30,249 nucleotides of DNA from an uncultured Mailhella sp. (GTDB lineage: Bacteria > Desulfobacterota > Desulfovibrionia > Desulfovibrionales > Desulfovibrionaceae): contig CAOMFZ010000002.1 in the NCBI GenBank assembly GCA_948482415.1, forward strand, positions 1 through 30,249. Reading direction: 5' to 3'. This document shows, piece after piece, positions 1-8,823 of this stretch (positions are counted from its first letter, which is position 1; every line of letters starts with the position of its first letter). Below the pieces are notes generated by a model. It was not told the origin of the DNA, searched no databases, and was given only the letters and a program-made list of their open reading frames with translations. Position numbers and translations under genes: made by a program.

Positions 1-40
1 CCAAGGAAAATAAGTTGCAACTATTTTCGGAAATGCTCTA
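1..40. repeat. Right end of a TIR-bounded intergenic repeat (family 1, copy E, cut by window edge)
   Basis: Positions 15-40 match, in the same orientation, the right ends of the repeats at 8388-8575 and 25783-25942: a TTGCAA-type stretch, then CGGAAATGCTC, then TA. Read on the minus strand it begins TAGAGCATTTCCG, the same terminal motif that opens the copies at 11338 and 30143. The final TA (39-40) is part of the addB stop codon. The left part lies outside the window. Confidence 0.6.
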
Positions 41-3000
41 GCAATATTCAGCATAGGGGCAATAGCCGCAATACGTTCCCTCTTTGCATTTCCATATTTT
101 TTCCTTTGCCATGTGATTGAGAATAAAATTGAGGACAATATCCATGGAATTTTCACGCACGTTTTCCAGCATATCCCACATTTTTTCCTCACTGCCCGCA
201 TATTTTTTATCAATAAGCGGCAATTCACATTCAACTTTCCGTTCACTTAAGAAAATCCAGGACGCATTGATATGCGCATGCACATCCAGAATTTTCCTGC
301 TGCGGATTTGGTCCTCAGCAAACAAATACAAATAAAATGGAAGCTGGATATCTTCCATATTTGCATACAGTTTTTCTAAACAAATATCCGCCTTTTTTTT
401 CTGCCATGCATTATTCATATCCCCAAGTTCTTCCAGCAGGGCATCATTTTTCCACAAGGGCATTTGTTTTTTATTTCTGGGTGTAGTTTTGTAATCAACA
501 ATAAAATACTCATCACCCCGTTTATCAATTCTGTCAGCTTTGCCATATAAATGGACAGGCAGGCAAAAAGCATCATGCATTAATTCATGCGATAATACTT
601 GTTCTGCAGCGAGAATTTCCACTTGCTCCGGCATTTCCTTCACATATTTTTTCAGGAAAAAGTCTCCTGTTTCGCGGAGCATAAAATAACTGTCCGCAGA
701 AAAATATTTCTGCCAGGTATCAGCAGTAAATGTTTGATAAAATTGCTGTACTAACTGCTCGGCAAACCTATCGTGCTCATCTTTTGTGATAATTCGATTT
801 ATGGGGTGCTGTTCTTTCAAAAGTCTATGCATTTCATCGCCAAAAGCAGTTTTATTATCTCCTGATTCTTTTTTTTCAGGCGCAGAAATTTTTGCCAGAT
901 ACTCATAATAAAAACGCACAGGGCATTTTAAATAGGTGTTCAAACCTTTGGCAGAAAGTCCTTTACGGCTGTTTTCGCTCTCTTTGCATATGCTTTTTTC
1001 AAGGGCTGAAAAAATAGTGTCAGTTATTTCAATACAGCGTTTTTTTCGTCTGTCAGGAACAAAAGGATTACAGGAAGGAGCATGCAAAATTATTTTATCA
1101 GCCTCTTCCAGATTTTGCGCTTTTCCCTCTGCCAACAGCGCTTTTTCTTTTTCCCAAATTAATTCTTCAATAAAGCGGGAACGAATATTTTTGGAACTTT
1201 GGATTTCTGATGACTGCACCCCTTCCTGCCAATACAAATAAACATTTTTCGCACTATGTATAAGCCTGTAAAAAATATGCGCAATTAAAAATTCACGGCT
1301 GTGCCCTTCCGGCAAACCAAGCAAAGGACGCAAAACATCAGGCACTAATAAACTTTGCGTATGTGCGGCAGGCAAAACACTTTCCACGCAATCCATGATA
1401 AAAAGATTTTCAAAACTCAGTAAGCGGGTTTCAAGCATACCCAGCACCTGCAATCCCATGAGGGGATCCGCTTCAAAAGGCACACGTTCATCGGCAATGC
1501 ATTGCTCCATGATTTCATACAGCGTTTGAAACGGAAATTCACTGTGGGCAAAACCATTTTCCATCAGCGTGGGGATAGTATTTTGCATGAAGCGCACAAG
1601 CCCCTCCTTATCCAGCGGAAAACGATACCACACACTGAGCCCGTGCCGAATAAGGAAATTCATCAGCTCATTCAGGCGCGCACCGACAGCATGCAGCGTT
1701 TCAGTTTGCTCCCATGAAAAAACAGTAAGCTCAAAAAAATTATCGACAAAATCCGCCATATTATTGTCTAATTCATACGGAAGATTCTTATTATCCAAGT
1801 CAAACAAATCGTTTTCCACAAAATCTTTAAAATCTGCATAGACATTTTTTTCCTGGAGCTTTTTTTCAGCATAATAGAGCACCCTGCGCCATGCTGCAAA
1901 ATTTTCTTCTGTGCAGAGATACTGCCTGCTGTCTTTCTCTTCAGCAGATTTATCCTTATAGCTCAGCAGCATTTTTGTATAAGGGTGCTGCAAAAGGGCG
2001 AGTAAATCCTCAACCTTGTAGCTGTACTGATTTTCTGCCGCTTCTTTTTTATTTATCTGCAAATGAAAAATATGCACAATAAACTGCCATAACAGCGTTC
2101 TTTGAATAGGATACCCCAACGAAATATTGACATTTTTATTCGGCAGTTCATGCAGTACAGGCATAAGCAATGAAGGATTTGGCAAAACGACCGCGCAATA
2201 ATCATCACGTTCTTCATTTGTTCCAAGATAAGGGCGGATATCCTCTTTCAAAACCTCCAGCTGTGAATGAAAATCATAGGCTGGCAGGAATTTAATGACA
2301 GGCTTTGTTTCTTTTTCATCACAGAGCAAAACCGCCTCTGCCTGCCATTTTTGCAGCCATTTTTTATGGTCTTCACAGGAATAATGCAGTGCGGAAATAT
2401 TTGTTGCCAACCGACTGTCCGTATTTAAACAAATACAGGCTCCATGCTCCCAAAAATACCGTAAAATTACTTCTTCTGCTTTTGATGCATAGACAAAACC
2501 GGCAAAAATGACAGATTTTCCTTGAAATAACCAAGGCATAAAATCCGCAAAATACGTTTCATAATCCGTGTTATTTAATGGAGCGGGAAAGTCTTTATCC
2601 GGAACCTTGCCCCTTTGATATGCCCTATACGCCTGCACATATTTTGCCGTTCTGAAAAGACTGCATGCCGGCGTTGTCTGCCTTTTTTCCTGCATGGACT
2701 GCATGTAGCGCGCAAAAATTTCTTCAATTTCTTCCAGCAGACTTTTTGCAAAATCAGGCACTTCCTCCGCATATTCTATACGCTGCGGCAAAACCAAATT
2801 TTCAAAACATTCTTCAAAAAGCTCATCAAGATTTTTCGCCCAGGAATAAAACTTCGCCACCTTCAACGCTTCTGCATTGCTTTTAGCCCGCTGTCCTCCT
2901 TTTACGTCCATGCTGGATGAAAAATGCAAATATTCATTATCCTGCAAAACACTTTTTACAATTTCATGTAACTGCGCATAGCGATCTAATGGCTCCTGCT

Positions 3001-3307
3001 CAGAAAACAAAGGCAGTCCGCACTCAAAATGCTGTAAACAAAGCTTGTAAAATTCTTTATTGGTATACATTTGGGGCAAAATACCGACCTGTTTTTTCTC
3101 TTTTGCCAATTTTTTATACCGAGCTGTCAAATAACGTTTGGGTCGTGCATTGGGAAAAACAAGCACAATATCCTGCATGGAAATATGCTGCTCTGCCATG
3201 AGCGTATCAACAAGTTCCTGAATTTTATAAAGAAAATCCTCATTCCATGGAATAACCGCAAAAGGATTTTTCCCCTCTCTCTGATAATTTTTGCAATAAT
3301 TTCGCAT
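38..3307 (-). CDS. addB: AddB-like nuclease subunit (PD-(D/E)XK with 4Fe-4S cysteines)
   Basis: 1089-residue partner of the AddA-like helicase-nuclease, expected to act in the cytoplasm in resection of double-strand breaks. The C-terminal third carries a RecB-family nuclease: Asp925 in an ADRID motif, Asp938 and Lys940 in VDYKT, and a QLPFYLY (QxxxY) motif near residue 988. The four-cysteine iron-sulfur staple typical of AddB is complete: Cys795 (LKCPVRF) plus Cys1080-x2-Cys1083-x5-Cys1089 at the extreme C-terminus. I see no intact Walker A in the N-terminal part, so the helicase-like half is probably not a motor. It starts 2 nt after the addA stop codon, so the two are likely translationally coupled. 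The TAG stop falls in the terminal motif of an intergenic repeat. The family call is strong from the Cys/nuclease pattern; overall sequence is divergent. Confidence 0.85.
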   Translation of the reverse strand: MRNYCKNYQREGKNPFAVIPWNEDFLYKIQELVDTLMAEQHISMQDIVLVFPNARPKRYLTARYKKLAKEKKQVGILPQMYTNKEFYKLCLQHFECGLPLFSEQEPLDRYAQLHEIVKSVLQDNEYLHFSSSMDVKGGQRAKSNAEALKVAKFYSWAKNLDELFEECFENLVLPQRIEYAEEVPDFAKSLLEEIEEIFARYMQSMQEKRQTTPACSLFRTAKYVQAYRAYQRGKVPDKDFPAPLNNTDYETYFADFMPWLFQGKSVIFAGFVYASKAEEVILRYFWEHGACICLNTDSRLATNISALHYSCEDHKKWLQKWQAEAVLLCDEKETKPVIKFLPAYDFHSQLEVLKEDIRPYLGTNEERDDYCAVVLPNPSLLMPVLHELPNKNVNISLGYPIQRTLLWQFIVHIFHLQINKKEAAENQYSYKVEDLLALLQHPYTKMLLSYKDKSAEEKDSRQYLCTEENFAAWRRVLYYAEKKLQEKNVYADFKDFVENDLFDLDNKNLPYELDNNMADFVDNFFELTVFSWEQTETLHAVGARLNELMNFLIRHGLSVWYRFPLDKEGLVRFMQNTIPTLMENGFAHSEFPFQTLYEIMEQCIADERVPFEADPLMGLQVLGMLETRLLSFENLFIMDCVESVLPAAHTQSLLVPDVLRPLLGLPEGHSREFLIAHIFYRLIHSAKNVYLYWQEGVQSSEIQSSKNIRSRFIEELIWEKEKALLAEGKAQNLEEADKIILHAPSCNPFVPDRRKKRCIEITDTIFSALEKSICKESENSRKGLSAKGLNTYLKCPVRFYYEYLAKISAPEKKESGDNKTAFGDEMHRLLKEQHPINRIITKDEHDRFAEQLVQQFYQTFTADTWQKYFSADSYFMLRETGDFFLKKYVKEMPEQVEILAAEQVLSHELMHDAFCLPVHLYGKADRIDKRGDEYFIVDYKTTPRNKKQMPLWKNDALLEELGDMNNAWQKKKADICLEKLYANMEDIQLPFYLYLFAEDQIRSRKILDVHAHINASWIFLSERKVECELPLIDKKYAGSEEKMWDMLENVRENSMDIVLNFILNHMAKEKIWKCKEGTYCGYCPYAEYC

Positions 3308-3309
3308 TA

Positions 3310-6300
3310 TTATTCACTCTCAATGATACAACATTCTGTTCTGTCCAAATAGACCAGCACCCCAACAGCCTTTTTTCCTGTTGCTTTTGTCAATAAATCA
3401 ATATAATTCAAAATTTGCTTTTTATTATCAGGTACAGGCAAACTTTCATCCGGATAGCCTGTTTTATAGTCAATAGCAATATAGGCAGTATTCTGATAAT
3501 TGCAGCGCATTTTTTCCGGAATTTCCACCAGCAGGTCAATGCGGAATAACTCGCCGTTTTCATTGGTCAGAGAATGTTCTTTATAACCGTATTCAAACCA
3601 AAACTTTGCACCGCCGAAAGGCTCTTTCAATTCTGCAAACCATGTTAAATCTTTCAGAACATCTCCATACAGCGTTTTTTCCTGATTTTGCGCGAAATCT
3701 TCTTTCAGGCTGTCCTGCTCTGAAAAACGCCCATAGGGTAAAAATTTCATGGCTTCAAAGGCGGCACGCTTGCAGTCCTCTGCAAGATTTCCTGAAAACA
3801 CAAGATATTCCAAACTCTTATGAATAAGCGTTCCCCGTTTGTTGGAAGAAAGTTTCTTTGCCCCCATAAGCTCATCCAAATCAGAACGGAAAATACGCAG
3901 CTGCGGCAGCCAATCCATACTATGTTCCTGATTATACGGCTTTTCTTCATAATACACTGCTGCATCAAAAACAGCCGCTTCCTGTTTCTCTTTTTTGTCG
4001 GGGCAAAGAACGCGGGAAAGTCTTTTTGCCGCATAAACAACATCTTCAGGCGGAATTTTTACTGCACCGGCAGATGTTTTTTGGGGCTCGTCACTTTTGT
4101 TTTTCTCATTTTCATTTGCTTCCTTTTCTTCTATATATTCCTCTAAAAAGGAAGCAAGTTCATCTCTTTGTTTTTGAGAAAGACAGTTGTCAATATTTTC
4201 AACCTCGCTCAATGCAAACAGATATTCCAAAGAGCGCAGTGTTTTTTCAGAAACAACGGCTGTCCTTTCTTCTCCCAGACGGAAACAGTCTTCTGTCTCT
4301 TCAAAAACATATTGCTGTTCCTGCTGAATAAATGCCAGTTCTTCTTTTACATATTCAAGGAATGCTTTGATAAAATAATAGGAAGTGCCGTCTTTTTTTC
4401 TTTTCGATGAATCATAATCCATGGGGATAAAAATGTGCAGTTCTTCTTTAGCCCTTGTCCATGCGACATAAAGAAGATTGATACATTCTTTTATCTTATC
4501 CGCTATGGCTTCATAATAGGGCGCGCCATATTCTTTTTTTAATTTTGCATACACAGGATAGAGTTTATCTTCAAACGGCATATTAAATTTACAAATATCA
4601 TCCTGGACATCAATCCTGAAATTATGCCATGGAATGATAACTGCCTCATATTCCAAGCCTTTTGATTTATGCATGGTCAAAACAGAAACAGATTTTACCC
4701 CCTCGGGAAGCGGCGCATTTTCCTTTTCCCCATTTTCTTCCCACCATGTTAAAAAAGCATGCAAGTCAACAATTCCTTTTTCTTCCGCCAGATACGCCAG
4801 CTCTTTCAAACGCAGCAAATAAACAGCGGCTTTGGGGTTTCTCTCCATAATTCCCATGCGGTTATACACTTCACAAAGCGTATCGTAGGCAGTTAAAAGA
4901 TTTGCGCCGTCTACAAGCACCTGAAAATAATCTTTCCATAAATCCTTATACGTTTCACGAAAGGCAGAAAATAAAAATCCTTTGCGCGAACCGACAAAAA
5001 AGCCGAAAAGTTCCTGCGCGGAGCACGCTTCATAAAAAGCCTGCGGCAAAAGATGTCTGCTCAAAAGAACCTGACAAAAGGCGCTTTCATCCAGGGGATT
5101 ATCCAAAAAGCGCAAGAACGCAATAACTTCAATAATAACGGGGTGTTCTTTTAATCCGAGGCTTCCCTGACTGACAACAGGAATGGCATGGTCCAGTAAA
5201 ATCTGGGAAACGCAAGAGGCTTGATTATTATTGACAGTTAAAATAGCTATCTTACTGTAATCATGATACTTTTTATGCAATTTCCGCACCATTTCCGGCA
5301 GCAGGCTCAGTACCGCCGTATCAAAAAGCGTATCGGATTCTTTAAGGGTATGAACTTCCACCACACCCTTATTTTTCATTTTTGCCAAGCGTTTTTTTGC
5401 AATTCCCTGCCGCACCTGTTTATAGTTTTCCTGCAAAGTATCTCTTGTTTTTTTTATATATTCCTCAGGAAAAATTTCTTTGGCAGAACTGGGGAAAAAT
5501 AATGCAATATCTTTCGTTTCCGCATCCAACAAATTTTGAAAAAAAATATTATTCCAGGCAACGATATATTCCGCGCTTCGCCAGTTACAAGGCAAATTAT
5601 CATCAGCAAAACCCATTGCCTGTTTTTTTAATTGCGCCGGAGCTTCGGAAAATAAACTTGCCCTGCCGCCCCGCCAGCCATAGATAGCCTGCTTTACATC
5701 ACCTACAAAAAATACAGAACCGGCATTGGCGAGAACTTCACTCGATAAATCTTTTAATGCATTCCACTGGGCAACGCTTGTATCCTGAAATTCATCATAC
5801 AAAATATGTTTCAGCCGTGTTCCCAAACGACAATAGGCAGCCGGAATAAGCGATCCTTCCTGTTTTTTTTGCAGTAAAAACGGATTTGATAAACTGCCCG
5901 TCTCTTCCCCAAGCAGGCTTGCAATCATGTGAGGCATTTTTTTTGTATTCAAACATTGATTTTCTTTTTCATAACTCACTAATTCGACATACAATTCTGC
6001 CGCAAGTTTTGCCGCAGGAAGAAATAAGGAATACTCATGATAAAGAGCCAGAACTTCCAGATACTTATTAATATTTTCCTTTAATTCTGCATAGGGTTTG
6101 ACAGCTTCTGTATAATCACTTTTATTTGCTTTTGTAACGACATCTTTAAAACTGTCCCTGTTCAAATAGGCAGACTCAAATTTATTTTCAATGTCTTTTA
6201 ACGCTTTTAAAAAACGAGAATCAACAGTTATCGAATTTTTCGCAATACACGTTTCAATTTCTTTTGCCAAATCAAGAAGTTTTTGCAGGCGCGTATCTTT

Positions 6301-7020
6301 TTCATCTTTAAATTTTTTATAATTTTCTTCTAATTCTGCCAATTCTTCACTTGTCAAAATATAATTATATTCGATGTAATACTCGACAAACTTTCTAATT
6401 TGCTGCTGCAGGGCTGCTTTTGCAAAAAAACTGTCATAGTTTGAATTATCAAATTTATTTCGGCAAAGCTCATGAAAAAGAGGAGCGTAATTTTTCGTCC
6501 CTGCTTCACAATTTTTTTCCTGAGCAATACTGAGTTCAGATAATTGGGTATATAACTCGTCTATAAATACATCGGAATCAAAACGCGTTTCAAAGCGGGG
6601 AGGATAGCCGAGCTCCAGGGCAAATCCTCCTATAATTTGATTGAGAAAACTGTCAATAGTGCGAATATTCAACGCCCCGTACTGCTGAAAAACTTTTTCA
6701 AGCATGCCGTGGGCGCGGGTTGATTTTTCGTCCAATTCCTTTTGGCTGTTACATTTTGCCTCAGTCAGCGAAAGTTCTTTCAAGGCATACTGCTTGAGTT
6801 TTGCAATAACCTTTTCTTTCATCTGGTTAGCTGCAAGATTTGTAAAGGTAATGGCAAGGAGCTCGGAAAAATTAAACTGCGCCGTATTTTTTGCAGCGCC
6901 GGAAGTACCGCCGTATCCGATATCGCTTTGAAAAAGCAAATCCACAAAGCGGTTCGTCAAGGTAAATGTCTTTCCGGAACCTGCTGATGCATTCATTTTT
7001 ACCAGATTTTTCTTATCCAT
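3310..7020 (-). CDS. addA: AddA-like UvrD/Rep-type helicase-nuclease
   Basis: 1236-residue superfamily 1A DNA helicase fused to a RecB-family nuclease, the motor subunit of an AddAB/RecBCD-type recombination complex. Walker A is ASAGSGKT at residues 11-18; the Walker B DEFQDT is near 409; GDVKQAIYGWRGG (motif III) follows at about 440. Later helicase motifs include VLTMHKSKGLEY and LLYVAWTRAKEELHI. The C-terminus has RGTLIHKSLE (about 1063), FRIDLL (about 1160) and IDYKTG (about 1183), the metal-binding set of a PD-(D/E)XK nuclease. Length fits AddA. It lies 24 nt after the phosphofructokinase stop and 2 nt before addB, suggesting a pfk-addA-addB transcript. The ribosome site is modest (GGAAAG 7 nt before the ATG). 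Confidence 0.93.
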   Translation of the reverse strand: MDKKNLVKMNASAGSGKTFTLTNRFVDLLFQSDIGYGGTSGAAKNTAQFNFSELLAITFTNLAANQMKEKVIAKLKQYALKELSLTEAKCNSQKELDEKSTRAHGMLEKVFQQYGALNIRTIDSFLNQIIGGFALELGYPPRFETRFDSDVFIDELYTQLSELSIAQEKNCEAGTKNYAPLFHELCRNKFDNSNYDSFFAKAALQQQIRKFVEYYIEYNYILTSEELAELEENYKKFKDEKDTRLQKLLDLAKEIETCIAKNSITVDSRFLKALKDIENKFESAYLNRDSFKDVVTKANKSDYTEAVKPYAELKENINKYLEVLALYHEYSLFLPAAKLAAELYVELVSYEKENQCLNTKKMPHMIASLLGEETGSLSNPFLLQKKQEGSLIPAAYCRLGTRLKHILYDEFQDTSVAQWNALKDLSSEVLANAGSVFFVGDVKQAIYGWRGGRASLFSEAPAQLKKQAMGFADDNLPCNWRSAEYIVAWNNIFFQNLLDAETKDIALFFPSSAKEIFPEEYIKKTRDTLQENYKQVRQGIAKKRLAKMKNKGVVEVHTLKESDTLFDTAVLSLLPEMVRKLHKKYHDYSKIAILTVNNNQASCVSQILLDHAIPVVSQGSLGLKEHPVIIEVIAFLRFLDNPLDESAFCQVLLSRHLLPQAFYEACSAQELFGFFVGSRKGFLFSAFRETYKDLWKDYFQVLVDGANLLTAYDTLCEVYNRMGIMERNPKAAVYLLRLKELAYLAEEKGIVDLHAFLTWWEENGEKENAPLPEGVKSVSVLTMHKSKGLEYEAVIIPWHNFRIDVQDDICKFNMPFEDKLYPVYAKLKKEYGAPYYEAIADKIKECINLLYVAWTRAKEELHIFIPMDYDSSKRKKDGTSYYFIKAFLEYVKEELAFIQQEQQYVFEETEDCFRLGEERTAVVSEKTLRSLEYLFALSEVENIDNCLSQKQRDELASFLEEYIEEKEANENEKNKSDEPQKTSAGAVKIPPEDVVYAAKRLSRVLCPDKKEKQEAAVFDAAVYYEEKPYNQEHSMDWLPQLRIFRSDLDELMGAKKLSSNKRGTLIHKSLEYLVFSGNLAEDCKRAAFEAMKFLPYGRFSEQDSLKEDFAQNQEKTLYGDVLKDLTWFAELKEPFGGAKFWFEYGYKEHSLTNENGELFRIDLLVEIPEKMRCNYQNTAYIAIDYKTGYPDESLPVPDNKKQILNYIDLLTKATGKKAVGVLVYLDRTECCIIESE

Positions 7021-7044
7021 ACCCTGTCTTTCCGTGCCTGTTTT

Positions 7045-8349
7045 TTAAAGCATGCCTTTTAATTTGCTTTGTCCTGTTGCAGCAAGGACAGAATGCCAAT
7101 ACTGGGAAGTAATATCAAGTTTTCTGCGCTGTCTGGTGACAAGTTCAAAAGGCAGGTGCACATAACGTCCCATAAGTTTTGAAACTGCCATTTCTGTTTT
7201 TCCGCTCATACCCGCATCCACAGCCAGACGGCCTAAAAATCCGCAGTAAACACGGTCATCGGCATTGGCAGGCACAGCGCGCACCATATAGCTGGGGTCA
7301 ATATATTTAATAACAACAGGGAAATTTCTTTCTTTGAAATATGCCTTGATTTCCTTTTGCAGATACAGTCCGATATCCTGCAAAATAATATTGCCGGAAC
7401 TGTCTTTTTGTCCTGTTTCCTGCATAAGATACTGCCCTGCCCCTTCTGCCACAACAATAACTGCATGGTGACGATGAATAAGCCGTTCTTCCAATGCCGG
7501 AAGCAAGCCCCCCTCGCCATGCATAACAAATTCTGCTTCCGGTACCAGCACAAAGTTAACAAGGCTGAGAGACACCGTTGCGTGCGCTGCAATAAAACCG
7601 GATTCACGTCCCATCAGTTTGACAATGCCAATACCATTGTTCATGCCAACTGCTTCGGTATGGGCTGCCGCAATAGCCTTGGTTGCTTCGTCAACAGCCG
7701 TTACAAAACCAAAAGACTGTTCCACGAAATTGATATCATTATCAATCGTCTTTGGCACTCCGATAACAGAAAGGGTCAGATTATGCTCTTTGACGGCAGT
7801 GGAAATTGCCTTGGCAGCTTTCATGGTTCCGTCACCGCCCAGCACAAAGAGTAAATTAATACCCCGTTCATACAGAAAATCAGCAATTTTATCAAAATCC
7901 TGCGCACCACGGGAAGAGCCTAAAATTGTTCCCCCCAGCATATAAATAGTGGACACAAAATCAGGGGTCAGCTCTAAAAGCTGATGCCCGTATTTTTCAG
8001 GAATAAAGCCCTCCAAGCCATACGGAATACCCACAATATTGCGTACACCATACCCATACCACAATTCCATAACAATGGCGCGGATAACATCATTCAGCCC
8101 AGGGCACAAACCGCCGCAGGTAACAATGCCCACCTTTGTTTTTTCAGGGTCAAAAAAGATTTTTTCGCGTGGACCGGCTTCCTGAAAATACAAGGCTTTT
8201 GCGTTGTTTTCCGCCTCAGTACCGCAGGCTTTTATAAATTCTTCAGAAACATTGATAGGTATATACTCATCACTCACAGCACCGTGCATTTTTCTCGGAT
8301 TATCAAAAATACACTTTCCTAACTCTTTAATCGTAAATTGCTTTTCCAT
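7045..8349 (-). CDS. 6-phosphofructokinase, group II long form (probably ATP-dependent)
   Basis: 434-residue phosphofructokinase phosphorylating fructose 6-phosphate in glycolysis. Seen motifs: GIVTCGGLCPGLNDVIRAI (phosphate loop), LGGDGTMKAA, GVPKTIDNDI (catalytic Asp) and MGRESGFIAAHAT. The nucleotide-site pair is diagnostic: Gly in GGDGT with Lys in PKTIDND. In known enzymes Asp/Lys means pyrophosphate use and Gly/Gly classical ATP use; the Gly/Lys mix is found in ATP-using enzymes such as the trypanosomal one, so I favour ATP. An upstream ATG at 8373 would add eight residues, but the ATG at 8349 is preferred because GAGGG sits 7 nt before it and nothing comparable precedes 8373. First gene of a probable pfk-addA-addB operon. 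A repeat element lies 38 nt upstream of the start and may have displaced or supplied the promoter. Confidence 0.9.
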   Translation of the reverse strand: MEKQFTIKELGKCIFDNPRKMHGAVSDEYIPINVSEEFIKACGTEAENNAKALYFQEAGPREKIFFDPEKTKVGIVTCGGLCPGLNDVIRAIVMELWYGYGVRNIVGIPYGLEGFIPEKYGHQLLELTPDFVSTIYMLGGTILGSSRGAQDFDKIADFLYERGINLLFVLGGDGTMKAAKAISTAVKEHNLTLSVIGVPKTIDNDINFVEQSFGFVTAVDEATKAIAAAHTEAVGMNNGIGIVKLMGRESGFIAAHATVSLSLVNFVLVPEAEFVMHGEGGLLPALEERLIHRHHAVIVVAEGAGQYLMQETGQKDSSGNIILQDIGLYLQKEIKAYFKERNFPVVIKYIDPSYMVRAVPANADDRVYCGFLGRLAVDAGMSGKTEMAVSKLMGRYVHLPFELVTRQRRKLDITSQYWHSVLAATGQSKLKGML

Positions 8350-8387
8350 GTTTTTTCCCTCTGTCTCTGTCATAAATTTTCAGGCTC

Positions 8388-8575
8388 TGGAGCGTTTCCG
8401 ATAAATATTGCGATTTTTCTATGCAGGGGAAAAACTTTAGCTCTGCTGTCCAGTTCTGTAAGGCTCATAAATTCGCTAACAGCTAAAGCGAAAAAGTTTC
8501 TTCCCCTGTCCCCCTTTACAAAACGTTTTAAACTTTCTTATAAAATTTGCTGCAATTATTTCCGGAAATATTCTA
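8388..8575. repeat. TIR-bounded intergenic repeat, family 1, copy A (carries inserted hairpin module)
   Basis: Left end TGGAGCGTTTCCGATAAAT; right end CCGGAAATATTCTA, whose complement TAGAATATTTCCGG matches the left end imperfectly over about 25 nt including ATTGC. The core has AGGGGAAAAACTTT (8427 on) and, after an insertion, AAAGTTTCTTCCCCT (about 8493), which would form a hairpin. The following CCCCCTTTACAAAA stretch is shared with 25873 and 30211. It occupies part of the 474-nt gene-free stretch 8350-8823 between pfk and ftsY. No coding sequence was recognised in it. Confidence 0.65.
8435..8490. repeat. Inserted hairpin module, copy M1
   Basis: CTCTGCTGTC followed by CTGT (8456-8459), a 19-nt loop beginning AAGGCTCATAAATTCGCTA, and ACAG (8479-8482). 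The block is enclosed by CTTTAGC (8435-8441) and GCTAAAG (8482-8488). It separates the two arms of the host-repeat hairpin; in the related copy at 30143 those arms are contiguous. Related modules lie at 8610 and 25783. Confidence 0.55.
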
Positions 8576-8585
8576 AACCACCGCT

Positions 8586-8754
8586 TTTTCTTTTTATGGG
8601 GGAAATGATTATCTCTGCTGTCGCTATCCGTAAAGCTCGTAAACTCGCTAACGGCTACCGCTCCCCCATACCCCCACATTGCCTGTTTTTCTAAAAGAAA
8701 AACAGGAAGATATGTTTTACAGGTGATTAATTATCAACCTCTTTCTATAACAAA
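8586..8754 (-). repeat. Family 2 intergenic repeat, copy 1 (interrupted)
   Basis: Its reverse complement aligns along its whole length with 28639-28755: TTTGTTATAGAAAGAGGTTGAT, in two pieces here, then an A/T-rich hairpin, then GTGGGGGTATGGGGG and finally CCCCCATAAAAAGAAAA. On the plus strand a hairpin is visible: CCTGTTTTT (8681-8689) pairing with AAAAACAGG (8698-8706). The G/C palindrome that is intact in the 28.7-kb copy is split here by about 50 nt. The 8755-8823 remainder up to ftsY is A/T-rich with nothing recognised. Confidence 0.75.
8610..8661. repeat. Inserted hairpin module, copy M2
   Basis: TATCTCTGCTGTC, then CCGT (8628-8631), an 18-nt loop AAAGCTCGTAACTCGCTA, and ACGG (8650-8653). 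Relative to copy M1 the inner stem changes from CTGT/ACAG to CCGT/ACGG, a compensatory pair. This block is the only large difference between the two family 2 repeats in the window. Confidence 0.6.
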
Positions 8755-8823
8755 ATGATTGAATTTTATTGTTATTAACTAAAATTAAAATAATGGTCAA
8801 GAACCCATTTTTGTTTTGAAATA

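Noticed and set aside
38..7020. AddAB as part of an anti-phage defence island
   Set aside because: The neighbours are a phosphofructokinase and ftsY; nothing nearby suggests defence, and AddAB is a normal housekeeping recombination enzyme.
8350..8823. A small gene in the pfk-ftsY gap
   Set aside because: Open frames there lie across the inverted-repeat elements and their hairpins and have no ribosome site or protein-like composition.
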